Below, one piece after another: positions 36,977 through 45,851 of a stretch of DNA of 64,000 nucleotides; position 1 is the stretch's first letter; each line of letters starts with the position of its first letter. Location: NCBI RefSeq assembly GCF_014641715.1, contig NZ_BMIG01000004.1:285551-349550 (forward strand), read 5' to 3'. The translations under genes and the position numbers were made by a program. Under the pieces are notes generated by a model that worked only from the letters and a program-made list of their open reading frames with translations, made no database searches and was not told where the DNA came from. The stretch is from Polaromonas eurypsychrophila. Lineage in GTDB: Bacteria; Pseudomonadota; Gammaproteobacteria; Burkholderiales; Burkholderiaceae_C.

Positions 36977-37216
36977 ATGACGATTGATCACAACCACATC
37001 GCGGTGGGCAAGTACCTTGTCTCACCGCTGGCCAAGCCCCAAGGCGAAGGCCAATATGCCGCCTCCGTGTCCATCCGGTCCGGGCGTGGCAGCGCCACGC
37101 ACGACCGAGTGATGCGTTTCAGCGGACTTTTTGACAGTGCGGCTGCCGCCTTGCATTACGCTACCGAACACGCGATGCGCTGGATTCACGAACGCTCGGC
37201 ACCGGCTTGCGCCTGA
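36977..37216 (+). CDS. Conserved small hypothetical protein upstream of infA
   Basis: A 79-aa product, [52 protein letters not shown]..., that reads like a compact alpha/beta domain. I recall similar short proteins in Burkholderiales but cannot name the family. The upstream frame reaches 36914, but the ATG at 36977 is the natural start. It precedes infA by 52 bp and probably shares its structured leader. Confidence 0.7.
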   Translation: MTIDHNHIAVGKYLVSPLAKPQGEGQYAASVSIRSGRGSATHDRVMRFSGLFDSAAAALHYATEHAMRWIHERSAPACA

Positions 37217-37268
37217 CGCGCCGGCTGACCTGTACAGACATTTTTTCAAATTTCCAAGGAGTTACATC

Positions 37269-37523
37269 ATGGCCAAAGAAGAACTGATTGAAATGCACGG
37301 GCTGGTCAATGAGGTGCTGCCCGACTCGCGTTTTCGCGTAACGCTGGACAACGGCCACAAGCTGGTGGCTTACACCTCCGGCAAGATGCGCAAGAACCAT
37401 ATTCGTATCCTCGCCGGCGATCAGGTGTCGCTGGAGCTGTCGCCTTACGACCTCAGCAAGGGTCGCATCACTTTCCGGCACATTGCTGGTCGTGGTCCAG
37501 GTCCTTCGCGTCAGGCAAGCTGA
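37269..37523 (+). CDS. infA: Translation initiation factor IF-1 (stand-alone paralogue)
   Basis: IF-1 occupies the ribosomal A site during initiation. The 84-aa protein has the complete OB fold: [71 protein letters not shown]. It carries an extra C-terminal tail ([13 protein letters not shown]). Burkholderiales commonly have one infA in the ribosomal-protein cluster and a second elsewhere; this one has no ribosomal genes around it. A good Shine-Dalgarno (AAGGAG) precedes the ATG. Confidence 0.95.
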   Translation: MAKEELIEMHGLVNEVLPDSRFRVTLDNGHKLVAYTSGKMRKNHIRILAGDQVSLELSPYDLSKGRITFRHIAGRGPGPSRQAS

Positions 37524-37571
37524 GCGGCTTGACGGTTAAAACAAAGTTTTACCGGATACCCCGCAAAGAAC

Positions 37572-38186
37572 TCAAGACGCCTGCCCGCCGCTGGACGTGC
37601 CGGCGGGTGGCCGAGCCATCCAGGCGATCAGCGAGGAACGCATCGCCTCCTCAACCGACATATTGATCGGTTGCACCCATTCGAGCGGTACAAACACGGT
37701 GTAGCCACCAATCATGTAGCCCATGGGCAGGTACACCGCCACCCGTTCGCCGGGCAAGAATCCCCCGGGCAAGTCCGTAAAATCACGGCGAGTGATCAGC
37801 CCGACGATCTCCAGCGCGTGGCCGGGCATGCGCAGGATCACCACGCTTTGCTCCCCCTGTTTTCCAGTGGGTGAAAAATAGTCAGCAAAACTTTTCAGTG
37901 AGCTGTAAATGCTTTTGACCACCGGCAGGTTGGTAAACGGCAATTCGGCAAACGCCAGCAATTGGCGTACCTTCGGTTTGGACACCAGGTAGCCAATCAG
38001 CAGGATGATCAGCACGCCCGATACCAGCCCCATGCCGGGCAGATAGAAGCTACCGATCAGAGGGCTCAGTATCCACAGGGTCAACTTTTCCGTCCAGGCC
38101 AGAAATATGTACAGCAGGTACAAGGTCATCGCGACAGGCAGAACGGTGATCAGCCCGCGAAAAAAATATTTGTAGAGTTTTTTCAT
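37572..38186 (-). CDS. DUF502 family membrane protein
   Basis: A 204-aa inner-membrane protein with two N-terminal helices (FFRGLITVLPVAMTLYLLYIFLAW and GMGLVSGVLIILLIGYLVS) and a conserved soluble part (LPVVKSIYSSLKSFADYF, FVPLEWVQPINMSVEEAMRSSLIAW). This is the DUF502 pattern; function unknown. The ATG at 38186 gives the expected MKKLYKYFF start. It is transcribed away from the small-protein operon at 38420. Confidence 0.88.
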   Translation of the reverse strand: MKKLYKYFFRGLITVLPVAMTLYLLYIFLAWTEKLTLWILSPLIGSFYLPGMGLVSGVLIILLIGYLVSKPKVRQLLAFAELPFTNLPVVKSIYSSLKSFADYFSPTGKQGEQSVVILRMPGHALEIVGLITRRDFTDLPGGFLPGERVAVYLPMGYMIGGYTVFVPLEWVQPINMSVEEAMRSSLIAWMARPPAGTSSGGQAS

Positions 38187-38419
38187 GATGATTGGAGAGG
38201 GGTCGTCGCAGCGGCTCGAACAAGTTTTGCGGGGGAACAATCTGTAAGAGAGTAGACCTCAATATAGCGAGTCTGCGTGGCAGCGTCATTGCCTGCAAGC
38301 GTAGTAGATGCCGCGCCTATGTAGGCCTGCCCCTACCTGCGCTTTGGTTCACATCCGTCAGCCCGTGGAGGACACCGCATTTATCTTTGAGCTTCTCAAA
38401 CCACTCATGGAGAAAACAA

Positions 38420-38494
38420 ATGCCCATCATTGCCTGGCTACTCGGTGTCCCCGTCACCGTGATCATTCTTCTCATGTTGTTCGGCGTCTTTTAA
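38420..38494 (+). CDS. 24-residue membrane microprotein
   Basis: A 24-aa product, MPIIAWLLGVPVTVIILLMLFGVF, that is a single hydrophobic helix. GGAG lies about 9 bp upstream of the ATG, and the stop is followed at once by AAGGAG, the ribosome-binding site of the next small gene. The frame is too short for most automatic annotation. Likely a small inner-membrane regulator or stress peptide, by analogy only. Confidence 0.65.
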   Translation: MPIIAWLLGVPVTVIILLMLFGVF

Positions 38495-38506
38495 GGAGCG
38501 CCACCC

Positions 38507-38662
38507 ATGTTACGTAAATTGATTGTTATTGCCATCACCTCAGGGCTTGCCGCCAAGCTGTACCGCAGCTATGTTAGCAAGCGCAACGAGACCGATGTCT
38601 CGGCTAATCCACCGGCCCCGGCGCGCCGCCATCGTGCCGGCACCCCGGCCAACCAGGCTTAA
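38507..38662 (+). CDS. Small basic protein with an N-terminal hydrophobic stretch (51 aa)
   Basis: The product begins MLRKLIVIAITSGLAAKLYRSYVSKRNETDVS, a short possible membrane anchor, and ends in a Pro/Arg-rich tail (ANPPAPARRHRAGTPANQA). AAGGAG lies 9 bp upstream of the ATG. It follows the 24-aa microprotein by 12 bp in the same direction, so the two form a mini-operon. No family recognised. Confidence 0.65.
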   Translation: MLRKLIVIAITSGLAAKLYRSYVSKRNETDVSANPPAPARRHRAGTPANQA

Positions 38663-38680
38663 GCCGGCCAGCCGCCCGGA

Positions 38681-38884
38681 TCAGGGACGCGGAGGCGTCC
38701 GTCCGGCGCGGCGGCAAACATATACCAGTGCCAGACCCGCCGCCCAGCACAGGCCGCCGTAAATAGCCCATTGCGTCTGGCCTGTCATGAAACTTCCCGG
38801 CAACAGGTTGATGCCCTGTAAAAACCAGATGGTACCCATCAGCATCATCAGTATGCCAATCAATCGTCCCGCAATTCTCATCAT
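38681..38884 (-). CDS. Small two-helix membrane protein
   Basis: A 67-aa product, MMRIAGRLIGILMMLMGTIWFLQGINLLPGSFMTGQTQWAIYGGLCWAAGLALVYVCRR, with two membrane helices and a basic C-terminal tail. A strong AAGGAG precedes tandem ATG codons (38884 and 38881); the second has better spacing. It converges with the small-protein operon above. I do not recognise a named function. Confidence 0.7.
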   Translation of the reverse strand: MMRIAGRLIGILMMLMGTIWFLQGINLLPGSFMTGQTQWAIYGGLCWAAGLALVYVCRRAGRTPPRP

Positions 38885-38898
38885 GTCTCCTTCAAGGT

Positions 38899-39338
38899 TC
38901 AAGGCACGCGCTTGAGCGGGCCAAAACAGGCCGCGAGCGCCGCAGTTTCGTAGACCAACAGCTAGTCGTCTTGCGGGCTGAACTGGATGAAGCGTGTGTG
39001 CTGCTCGCCGGGCCCGTCCAGCACGGCGCTCGAGCAATCCCTTTTGTCATTTTGGCGCACCACGGTTTCCACCAGTCTGTAAAAGCCCGCGGTATCCGCT
39101 GCCGCAGCACTCTCGTATTTTTTCTCAGTCACTTTCTGCCCACTGGTGCTCAGCATCGTCCGGTCCTGCCTGTCCTGCCGGAACTGCCATGTTTCGGTGC
39201 AGGAGCCGCCAAAGGTGACCCAGATCCAGGTGCCTACGATAGGGGGGCCAAACGCAGTGGCAGGTGGGCGGCGGCTTGCAGCAGCGGGGTGCCGGCCAGC
39301 AGGCCGGCCACAAGAAACAGGTTTCGCAGGCAGCTCAT
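38899..39338 (-). pseudogene. Decayed gene for a small exported protein (frameshift plus premature stop)
   Basis: A signal peptide (MSCLRNLFLVAGLLAGTPLLQAAA, start 39338) runs into a stop after about 34 codons. A second frame then continues as PIVGTWIWVTFGGSCTETWQFRQDRQD...FYRLVETVV...FIQFSPQDD, stops at a TAG at 38962-38964, and beyond it reads LLVYETAALAACFGPLKRVP to a final TGA at 38899. The joined sequence looks like one exported protein broken by a one-base shift near the run of C at about 39240-39250 and by an amber codon. The original function is not recognised. Confidence 0.6.
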
Positions 39339-39432
39339 TCAGATCCGTGGTGAAGGTTTCAGGTGAATGCTACTCCCCCAGTGCACTGCCCGCAGGTCTG
39401 TTCAGCCAGTAATTTCCCAATTTACGAAGAAT

Positions 39433-39484
39433 TCGGGCATCAGCCCATAGCCGCTGGGCATGAATAGCTGTAAATTTGATAGCA
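39433..39484 (+). repeat. Dispersed repeat family A, intergenic copy
   Basis: GGGCATCAGCCC is followed by GAATAGCTGTAAATTTGATAGC. Apart from it, the 281-bp gap from 39339 to 39620 holds only the motif GCCTGCACCTACCTCTCGCA at 39491-39510. Confidence 0.75.
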
Positions 39485-39620
39485 ATCAGGGCCTGCACCT
39501 ACCTCTCGCACATCTGGTAACCAGCTTCACACCGCATGTCCCCGCACATATCGTGGGGCACTCGCAAAAAGCCTGCAATGCACCTGCAGCTTTTAGTCAC
39601 AGCACCACCGGGAGAATCTC

Positions 39621-39783
39621 ATGAAAAAAGGTCGCCCTTTTACTCGCTGCCGCCAGTCTTGCCGGTTTCGTCGTCGTGTCTTATGACAACGGGCCGCCGC
39701 ACCGCATACACTGCGGCGTGTATCACGGCGACGGTGTGCGCAACCGCAACGACCGGCGGCCCAACGATTCGCGGCGGTATTGA
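39621..39783 (+). pseudogene. Small exported protein interrupted by a one-base shift at an A6 run
   Basis: ATG followed by AAAAAA opens a frame that soon stops. If one A is skipped, the sequence becomes MKKVALLLAAASLAGFVVVSYDNG, a good signal peptide, followed by a short basic tail (YHGDGVRNRNDRRPNDSRRY) ending at TGA 39781-39783. GGGAGAA lies upstream of the ATG. Either the gene is broken or polymerase slippage on the A run restores it. No family recognised. Confidence 0.5.
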
Positions 39784-39863
39784 TCCGTGCGGCCTGCGGG
39801 CCTTTTTGTCTGCCTTGAGGCGTGGCGTCGTTATAGTTAGGCGTTGATCTTCGAGAAAATACC

Positions 39864-40337
39864 ATGACGACCCACTCTCTCCTGATACTTGCCCTGTTGT
39901 GCGGCGCGCTCGCGCCTCTGCATGCCCAGACCATCGGTGAAGTGGACACGGTATTCAAGTTCATCGGACCGGACCACAAAATCGTGGTCGATGCGCATGA
40001 CGACCCCAAGGTCAAGGGTGTCACCTGTTATGTCTCGCGTGCCAAAACCGGCGGCATCAAAGGCGCGGTGGGTCTGGCTGAGGACAAGGCGGAAGCCTCT
40101 ATTGACTGCCGCCAGATCGGGCCGGTGTCCTTTGTCAAACCGCTGTCATTGCAGGAAGAAGTCTTCAGTGAGCGGATTTCGCTGATCTTCAAAAAAATTC
40201 GTATCGTGCGCATGGTTGATGTCCCTCGAAACACGCTGGTGTACCTGACCTATTCAGACCGGGTGATCGAAGGCTCACCGCAAAACAGCGTGGCATCTGT
40301 CCCGATTGACCGCGCGCTGAAGATTCCCCTGCAATAA
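39864..40337 (+). CDS. creA: CreA family periplasmic protein
   Basis: A 157-aa exported protein with a signal peptide ([17 protein letters not shown]) and the CreA-type sequence [65 protein letters not shown]. The two Cys flanking this block are typical. CreA is widespread in proteobacteria, but its function is not established. It stands alone here. Confidence 0.92.
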   Translation: MTTHSLLILALLCGALAPLHAQTIGEVDTVFKFIGPDHKIVVDAHDDPKVKGVTCYVSRAKTGGIKGAVGLAEDKAEASIDCRQIGPVSFVKPLSLQEEVFSERISLIFKKIRIVRMVDVPRNTLVYLTYSDRVIEGSPQNSVASVPIDRALKIPLQ

Positions 40338-40489
40338 ATCTGCTGGCCTCATTTTTGAAGCGCCGCCCCACAGCAATCAAGGACTTATCCCTATAACAAT
40401 TTCAAAGGCGATCCCGGACACTTGAGGAGAGTTCATGCGCCGGAGTTTTCTGCCAGGCGCAACTCCCTCCATATAAGGACAGGCAGGGC

Positions 40490-40588
40490 ATGAAACCACG
40501 ATTTGTTGCAGTTCGCCGTTTCCGCACCTGGGCGAGCGCTGGTGGGGCCTGCCGTGGGTGGGATATTCGCCGACATGAGGGCCGGTAA
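40490..40588 (+). CDS. Possible 32-codon leader ORF overlapping the giant kinase start
   Basis: ATG at 40490, preceded by AGGCAGGG, encodes MKPRFVAVRRFRTWASAGG and a few more residues, Arg/Gly-rich, and ends with TAA at 40586-40588. The final A is the first base of the kinase ATG (TAATG). This geometry is typical of translational coupling. Whether the peptide itself matters is unknown. Confidence 0.4.
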   Translation: MKPRFVAVRRFRTWASAGGACRGWDIRRHEGR

Positions 40589-43500
40589 TGACGCCTGAAC
40601 AAGTCCTGCGCGAAGCGCATGAGCGCCTTAAAGCCGAAGCGCTCGAACTGGCCCGCGCTAATGAAGCACTGAGGCGCGAATTGGCGGAACAAAAATTCGC
40701 CCTCAGCACGCTCAAGGGCAATGCCTTGCGCAGCCTGGCTGAAATTTCCGGCGACTGGTACTGGGAGCAGGATGCCGAACACCGCTTCGTCGAGTTTGCA
40801 GTGGACTTGGGCCAAAGCAAATTCAACGAGGAACTGATCGCCGGCGCCATCGGCAAGTGCCGATGGGAGCTCCCTGGCATTGTGCCGCTGAGCAGCTCCT
40901 GGGAGGCGCACCGCGCGGTGCTGGATGCGCGCCAGCCGTTTCGCGGGTTGGAGTATCTGCGCACGCTGCCCGACGGAATAACTACCTGGCTTTCAGTCAG
41001 CGGCGTGCCTCTGTTCGACGGCCAGGGCCGATTCACCGGCTACCGGGGCACGGCCCGCGACATCAGCGCGACCCGACGTGCCGATGCGGCCCTGCACCAG
41101 GCCTTCGCCTTCCTGAATGAAATAGTCGACAACGTCCCGGTCGCCCTTCACCTGAAATCGACCGAAGGCAGGCATCCGATCCTGGTGTGGAACAAGGCCG
41201 CGCAAGACCTTTATGGCGTGGCGCGCGAGGAGGCCATGGGCCGCACCGTGCACGACTTGTGGCCTGCGGAAGACGCCGACCGCATGTATGCCGCTGATCG
41301 GGCGCTGATCAGCAGCGGCATCGCCGAGGATTTTCCCGACCGCGTTGCCGTCACCCGACACCGCGGCACCATCCATGTGCACATGCGCAAGGTCGCGCTC
41401 AGGGACGCCAGCGGGAAGGTAAACCACCTGCTGATCACCGCCGAGGACATCACCGAACGCCGTGCCGCCGAAGCCCGGCTGCGCCAGAGCGAACTTCAGT
41501 TCCGCAGCCTGACCCAGCTGTCGTCGGATTGGTATTGGGAGACCGATGACCAGTTCCGCCTTAGCTCACTGTCGGGGGGCGACAGCGAGGAAGCCAGACA
41601 AAAAATCGCTGAGTACATTGGCAAAACCCGCTGGGACATTGATCAAGGGCTGGCCAACAAGGCACTCTGGCAAAACCACCGCGCGCTGCTTGAGCGGCAC
41701 GAGACTTTTCACGATTTTGAGTACGAACGGGAAGGCGTCGACGGGAAAGTGGAGGTTTTGTGTATCAGCGGTGAGCCTTTTTTTGACGCCAGCGGCAAGT
41801 TTGCCGGTTACCGGGGTGTAGGTTCGGACATTACCGCCCGCAAGCGGATCGAAACCGCGCTGCGGGCCAGTGAGACGCGTTTTCGGGCGGTGGTGGCCGC
41901 GCTGGCCGAAGGTGTGGTGATGCGCGACGCCGTCGGTCGTATTGTCGATTGCAATGCCAGTGCCGAGCGTATTCTCGGCAAGACCCTGGCGGAAATGCGG
42001 GGCCTGGCTGCAGTCAGGATGGACTGGCAGCGTTTGCGCGAAGACGGCTCCCTGCTGCCGGACGAGGAAATGCCCAGTGTTGCCGCCAGCCGCACGGGTT
42101 TGCCACAGTCCAATGTGGTGATTTGTTACCGCAAGCCCGAGGGGGCTCCCCTGTGGGCGCTGATCAATGTCCAGCCCCTGTTTGAAGGAGGCACCACGGT
42201 CCCCACCGGCTTTGTCACCACCATCACCGACATCAGCAAGCGTAAACAGGCCGAGATGGAAATCGTCAGGCTCAACGTGGATCTGGAAAACCGGGTGTTG
42301 CGCCGCACCGCCCAGCTGGAGGCCGCCAATCAGGAACTGGAGGCGTTTTCCTATTCGGTGGCGCACGACCTGCGCTCGCCGCTGAGCTCGATCAACGGCT
42401 TCTGCGCACTGTTGCAAAAGGCGCTGCCGGTCGACACCAGCGAAAAGGCCAATCACTACCTGCTGCGCATACGCGCGGGCGTGCAGCGCATGGGCGAATT
42501 GACCGACGGCTTGCTGTCGCTGGCCCAGCTGTCGCGTACCAGTCTGCGCTGGGAGACGGTGGATATCAGCGCGGAGGCGGCGCAACTGGTCCGCCAGTAT
42601 GCGGAGCGCGATGCGGGCCGCGTCGTCAAGGTGACGGTCGAGCCCGGCCTGCTGGTTCGAGCCGATCCCGCGCTGCTGCGGCAGGTGCTTGAGAACCTGA
42701 TCGCCAATGCCTGGAAGTTCAGCTCCAAAACCCCGCTTGCCAGCATAACGATTGGCAAGGAAACCGGCGCCGACAAGCAAGCGGTTTATTTTGTTCGCGA
42801 CAATGGCGCGGGATTCGACATGGCTTACGTGGACAAGCTGTTCGGTACCTTCCAGCGCCTGCATTCTCCCGATGAGTTTTCTGGCAGTGGTATTGGCTTG
42901 GCCACCGTCAAGCGCATCATCATTCGCCATGGCGGACGTATTTGGGCAGAGTCCGTTGTGGGCGAGGGCAGCACGTTTTACTTCACACTGGGCAGTGAAC
43001 AGGTCAAGGTCACCCCCAGCGACGACGCCGGCATAGCGCTGGCTGGGTTGCCGCGTTCCAGCCGCTTGTTCACCTATAACGGGGAACTCTCCGGTACTGC
43101 TGTGCAGAGCGGTATGGTCAGCAGCGACAACGATGCCTTCGCGCTCAGTGACCGACAATTCAGCAACGCCTTCGAACATTCGGCAATTGGCATGGCGCTG
43201 GTTGCGATTGATTCCCGCCGCCTGCGCGTCAACAGCGCGTTTTGCCAGATGTTGGGCTATTCCGAGGCCGAGATGTTGTCGCGCACTGTTTACGACGTGA
43301 CCCATCCCGATGATCTGGAGTTTGATCTGCAGCAGCGCAAAAGAGCGCTGGCGGGAGAAATTGAAACCTACCAATGGGAAAAGCGCTACTTCCACAAATC
43401 CGGCCGCATCGTCTGGGCTCACCTGAGTTGTTCACTGGTGCGGGACGCTGACCGCCGGCCCCTGTTGTTCATCTCGCAGGTGCAGGATATCACCGAGCGC

Positions 43501-45744
43501 AAGAATGCCGAGGTTGTACTGCGCGAAAGCGAGGAACGTTTCCGCGCACTCACCGAGCTGTCGTCCGACTGGTTCTGGGAGCAGGACGAGAATTTTCGTT
43601 TCGTCCAGATTTCCGGCGAGTTGCGTCATGCGCACACGGCGGCGTTCAGCGGCAACGCCGCCATCGGCCAGACGCGCTGGGAACTGCCCCATGTAAACAT
43701 GAGCGACGAGGTCTGGGCGGCGCACAAGGCGCAGCTCGAACGGCATGAGATTTTCCGCGATTTTGAAGTCACCCGGCTCGACCACAACGGCGGGATTCGT
43801 TATGTGACCCTCAGCGGTGTGCCGATTTTCGATGCGTCCGGCCGCTTCACCGGCTACCGCGGGACGGGCCGTGACAACACCGAAATGCGCCGGGTCAGCG
43901 AAGCACTGCGTAGCAGCGAAGCACAGTTGCGGGAGATCACCGACACCGTGCCGGCGCTGATTGCCTACATCGATGCTGGGCATCACTTCCGCTTCCACAA
44001 CCGCGCCTATGAAGAGGCCTTCGGGCGGGCCTATGAGGAAATTGACGGAAAACACATGCGCGAGGTCATGGGCGCGCAGTTTTATGAAAGCCTGCGCGCC
44101 CGGGTCGATGAAGTCCTGTCCGGCTACCCGGTGGTCTACGAACGAACACAGGTGACGGCGCGCGGCGGCCACCGCGATTACGTCGTCAATTATTTTCCGC
44201 GTTACAGCGACGAAGATGGCCGCGTCATCGGGTTTTATTCACTGGCCAGCGATGTCACCGAGCTCAAGCGCATCGACCGCATGAAGAGCGAGTTTGTCTC
44301 GACGGTCAGCCACGAACTGCGCACACCGCTGACTTCCATCCGTGGATCGCTGGGGCTGATTTCCGGCGGGGTCGCCGGCCAGTTGCCCGAGGCCGTCAAA
44401 ACATTGGTGGGTATCGCCAAAAACAACTGCGAACGCCTGATCCGCCTGATCAACGACATTCTGGACATCGAAAAGATCGAGTCTGGCAAGATGCGCCTGG
44501 ATTTGCAGGTGGTCGCACTCAAGCCGCTGATGGTGCAGGCGCTGGCTGCCAACGAAGGTTTCGGCGCCGCGCAGAACGTTGGCCTGAATCTGCATTTCCC
44601 TGACGATGAACTGCAGGTTCATGCAGACAGCGACCGACTGATCCAGGTCGTGACCAACCTGCTGTCCAACGCCATGAAATTTTCACCATCGGGCAATCCG
44701 GTGGAGGTGCACGTGACGCGGGACGGCATCGGCGTTCGGGTTGAGGTGCGCGACCGCGGCCCCGGCATTCCTGAAGAATTCCACAAGCGTATCTTCCAGA
44801 AGTTCTCCCAGGCTGATTCGTCCGATACGCGGCAAAAGGGCGGCACCGGTTTGGGTCTGAACATCTCGCGGGCCATCGTCGAGCGCATGGGAGGCCACAT
44901 CGGTTTTCACACGAAAGTCGATGTGGGCACCATCTTCTTCTTCGAGCTGCCTGAATGGAAGGACCTGCCCGAGCCGGTGCCCTCGCCGACACTGCCTTCC
45001 GGCCGACCGCGGGTTCTTGTCTGTGAGGACGACCGTGACATTGCCCGCCTGATCTGCATGATGCTGGAAAAAGGCGGCTTCGAAGCCGACAAGGTCTATA
45101 ACGCGGCTCAGGCGCAGGCCTGCCTGGCGCTCAACAGTTATGCCGCGATGACGGTGGACCTCAAGCTTCCCGACCAGGACGGCATCACGCTGATCCGCAC
45201 CCTGCGCAGCCAGGAAAACACGCGCAACCTGCCGATTGTGGTGGTCTCCGCCATGGCTGGCGAAGGGCAGATCCAGTTCAATAACCAATTGTTGTCGGTG
45301 TCGAACTGGCTGGACAAGCCGATCGACGAAAACCTGCTGATTCTGGGTTTGCGCCGCGCCATCGACGGCATGGCCGAGGGCAAGCCGCGCATCCTGCATG
45401 TCGAGGACGACCTCGACATCCAGCGCATCACGGCAGCCATCATGCAGGACTTCGCTACTTTCGAGTTCGCTGCCACGCTCGACGAAGCGCGTGTGCGGCT
45501 GCTCAACCAGCGCTTTGACCTTGTCCTGCTCGACCTGACCTTGCCCGGTGGTTCGGGCTGGGATTTGCTCGCCGACATCGAAGCATTGGACCGGCCGCCT
45601 CCTGTGGTGGTGTTTTCTGCCACCGAGGTGGACCGCGACGAGAGTAGCCGAGCTGCCGCCGTGCTGGTGAAGGCGCAAACCTCCAACGACGAATTGTTGC
45701 AGACCCTGCAGCGTGTGTTGACTCAGGGCTTGGCCTCAAGCTGA
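40588..45744 (+). CDS. 1718-residue multi-PAS protein with two histidine-kinase cores and two receivers
   Basis: A soluble (no clear membrane helix) sensor. Reading the sequence gives four PAS domains (about 45-165, 170-290, 300-420, 425-550); HisKA with H593 (VAHDLRSP) and an ATPase domain (690-803, GSGIGLATVK); three more PAS domains (858-970, 980-1100, 1105-1230); a second HisKA with H1242 (SHELRTP) and ATPase (1345-1455, GTGLGLNISR); then two receivers with Asp1524 and Asp1649. PAS 1, 3 and 6 share the block LSSDWYWE, so the sensor grew by internal duplication. The last receiver has no DNA-binding output. Ligand unknown. Confidence 0.88.
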   Translation: MTPEQVLREAHERLKAEALELARANEALRRELAEQKFALSTLKGNALRSLAEISGDWYWEQDAEHRFVEFAVDLGQSKFNEELIAGAIGKCRWELPGIVPLSSSWEAHRAVLDARQPFRGLEYLRTLPDGITTWLSVSGVPLFDGQGRFTGYRGTARDISATRRADAALHQAFAFLNEIVDNVPVALHLKSTEGRHPILVWNKAAQDLYGVAREEAMGRTVHDLWPAEDADRMYAADRALISSGIAEDFPDRVAVTRHRGTIHVHMRKVALRDASGKVNHLLITAEDITERRAAEARLRQSELQFRSLTQLSSDWYWETDDQFRLSSLSGGDSEEARQKIAEYIGKTRWDIDQGLANKALWQNHRALLERHETFHDFEYEREGVDGKVEVLCISGEPFFDASGKFAGYRGVGSDITARKRIETALRASETRFRAVVAALAEGVVMRDAVGRIVDCNASAERILGKTLAEMRGLAAVRMDWQRLREDGSLLPDEEMPSVAASRTGLPQSNVVICYRKPEGAPLWALINVQPLFEGGTTVPTGFVTTITDISKRKQAEMEIVRLNVDLENRVLRRTAQLEAANQELEAFSYSVAHDLRSPLSSINGFCALLQKALPVDTSEKANHYLLRIRAGVQRMGELTDGLLSLAQLSRTSLRWETVDISAEAAQLVRQYAERDAGRVVKVTVEPGLLVRADPALLRQVLENLIANAWKFSSKTPLASITIGKETGADKQAVYFVRDNGAGFDMAYVDKLFGTFQRLHSPDEFSGSGIGLATVKRIIIRHGGRIWAESVVGEGSTFYFTLGSEQVKVTPSDDAGIALAGLPRSSRLFTYNGELSGTAVQSGMVSSDNDAFALSDRQFSNAFEHSAIGMALVAIDSRRLRVNSAFCQMLGYSEAEMLSRTVYDVTHPDDLEFDLQQRKRALAGEIETYQWEKRYFHKSGRIVWAHLSCSLVRDADRRPLLFISQVQDITERKNAEVVLRESEERFRALTELSSDWFWEQDENFRFVQISGELRHAHTAAFSGNAAIGQTRWELPHVNMSDEVWAAHKAQLERHEIFRDFEVTRLDHNGGIRYVTLSGVPIFDASGRFTGYRGTGRDNTEMRRVSEALRSSEAQLREITDTVPALIAYIDAGHHFRFHNRAYEEAFGRAYEEIDGKHMREVMGAQFYESLRARVDEVLSGYPVVYERTQVTARGGHRDYVVNYFPRYSDEDGRVIGFYSLASDVTELKRIDRMKSEFVSTVSHELRTPLTSIRGSLGLISGGVAGQLPEAVKTLVGIAKNNCERLIRLINDILDIEKIESGKMRLDLQVVALKPLMVQALAANEGFGAAQNVGLNLHFPDDELQVHADSDRLIQVVTNLLSNAMKFSPSGNPVEVHVTRDGIGVRVEVRDRGPGIPEEFHKRIFQKFSQADSSDTRQKGGTGLGLNISRAIVERMGGHIGFHTKVDVGTIFFFELPEWKDLPEPVPSPTLPSGRPRVLVCEDDRDIARLICMMLEKGGFEADKVYNAAQAQACLALNSYAAMTVDLKLPDQDGITLIRTLRSQENTRNLPIVVVSAMAGEGQIQFNNQLLSVSNWLDKPIDENLLILGLRRAIDGMAEGKPRILHVEDDLDIQRITAAIMQDFATFEFAATLDEARVRLLNQRFDLVLLDLTLPGGSGWDLLADIEALDRPPPVVVFSATEVDRDESSRAAAVLVKAQTSNDELLQTLQRVLTQGLASS

Positions 45745-45790
45745 GCACCGCCCCGAGTCGCAGGTTTCTCCCGGGGTCTGCATGAATACG

Positions 45791-45837
45791 GCTGAAACCC
45801 TTTTTGCACGCTCGCAAGCAGCTTTTTATTCGATAGC
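45791..45837 (+). repeat. Dispersed repeat family A, intergenic copy
   Basis: CTCGCAAGCAGCT is followed by TTTATTCGATAGC, between the giant kinase and the decayed VOC gene. Confidence 0.6.
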
Positions 45838-45851
45838 ATATCGAGCAGAAT

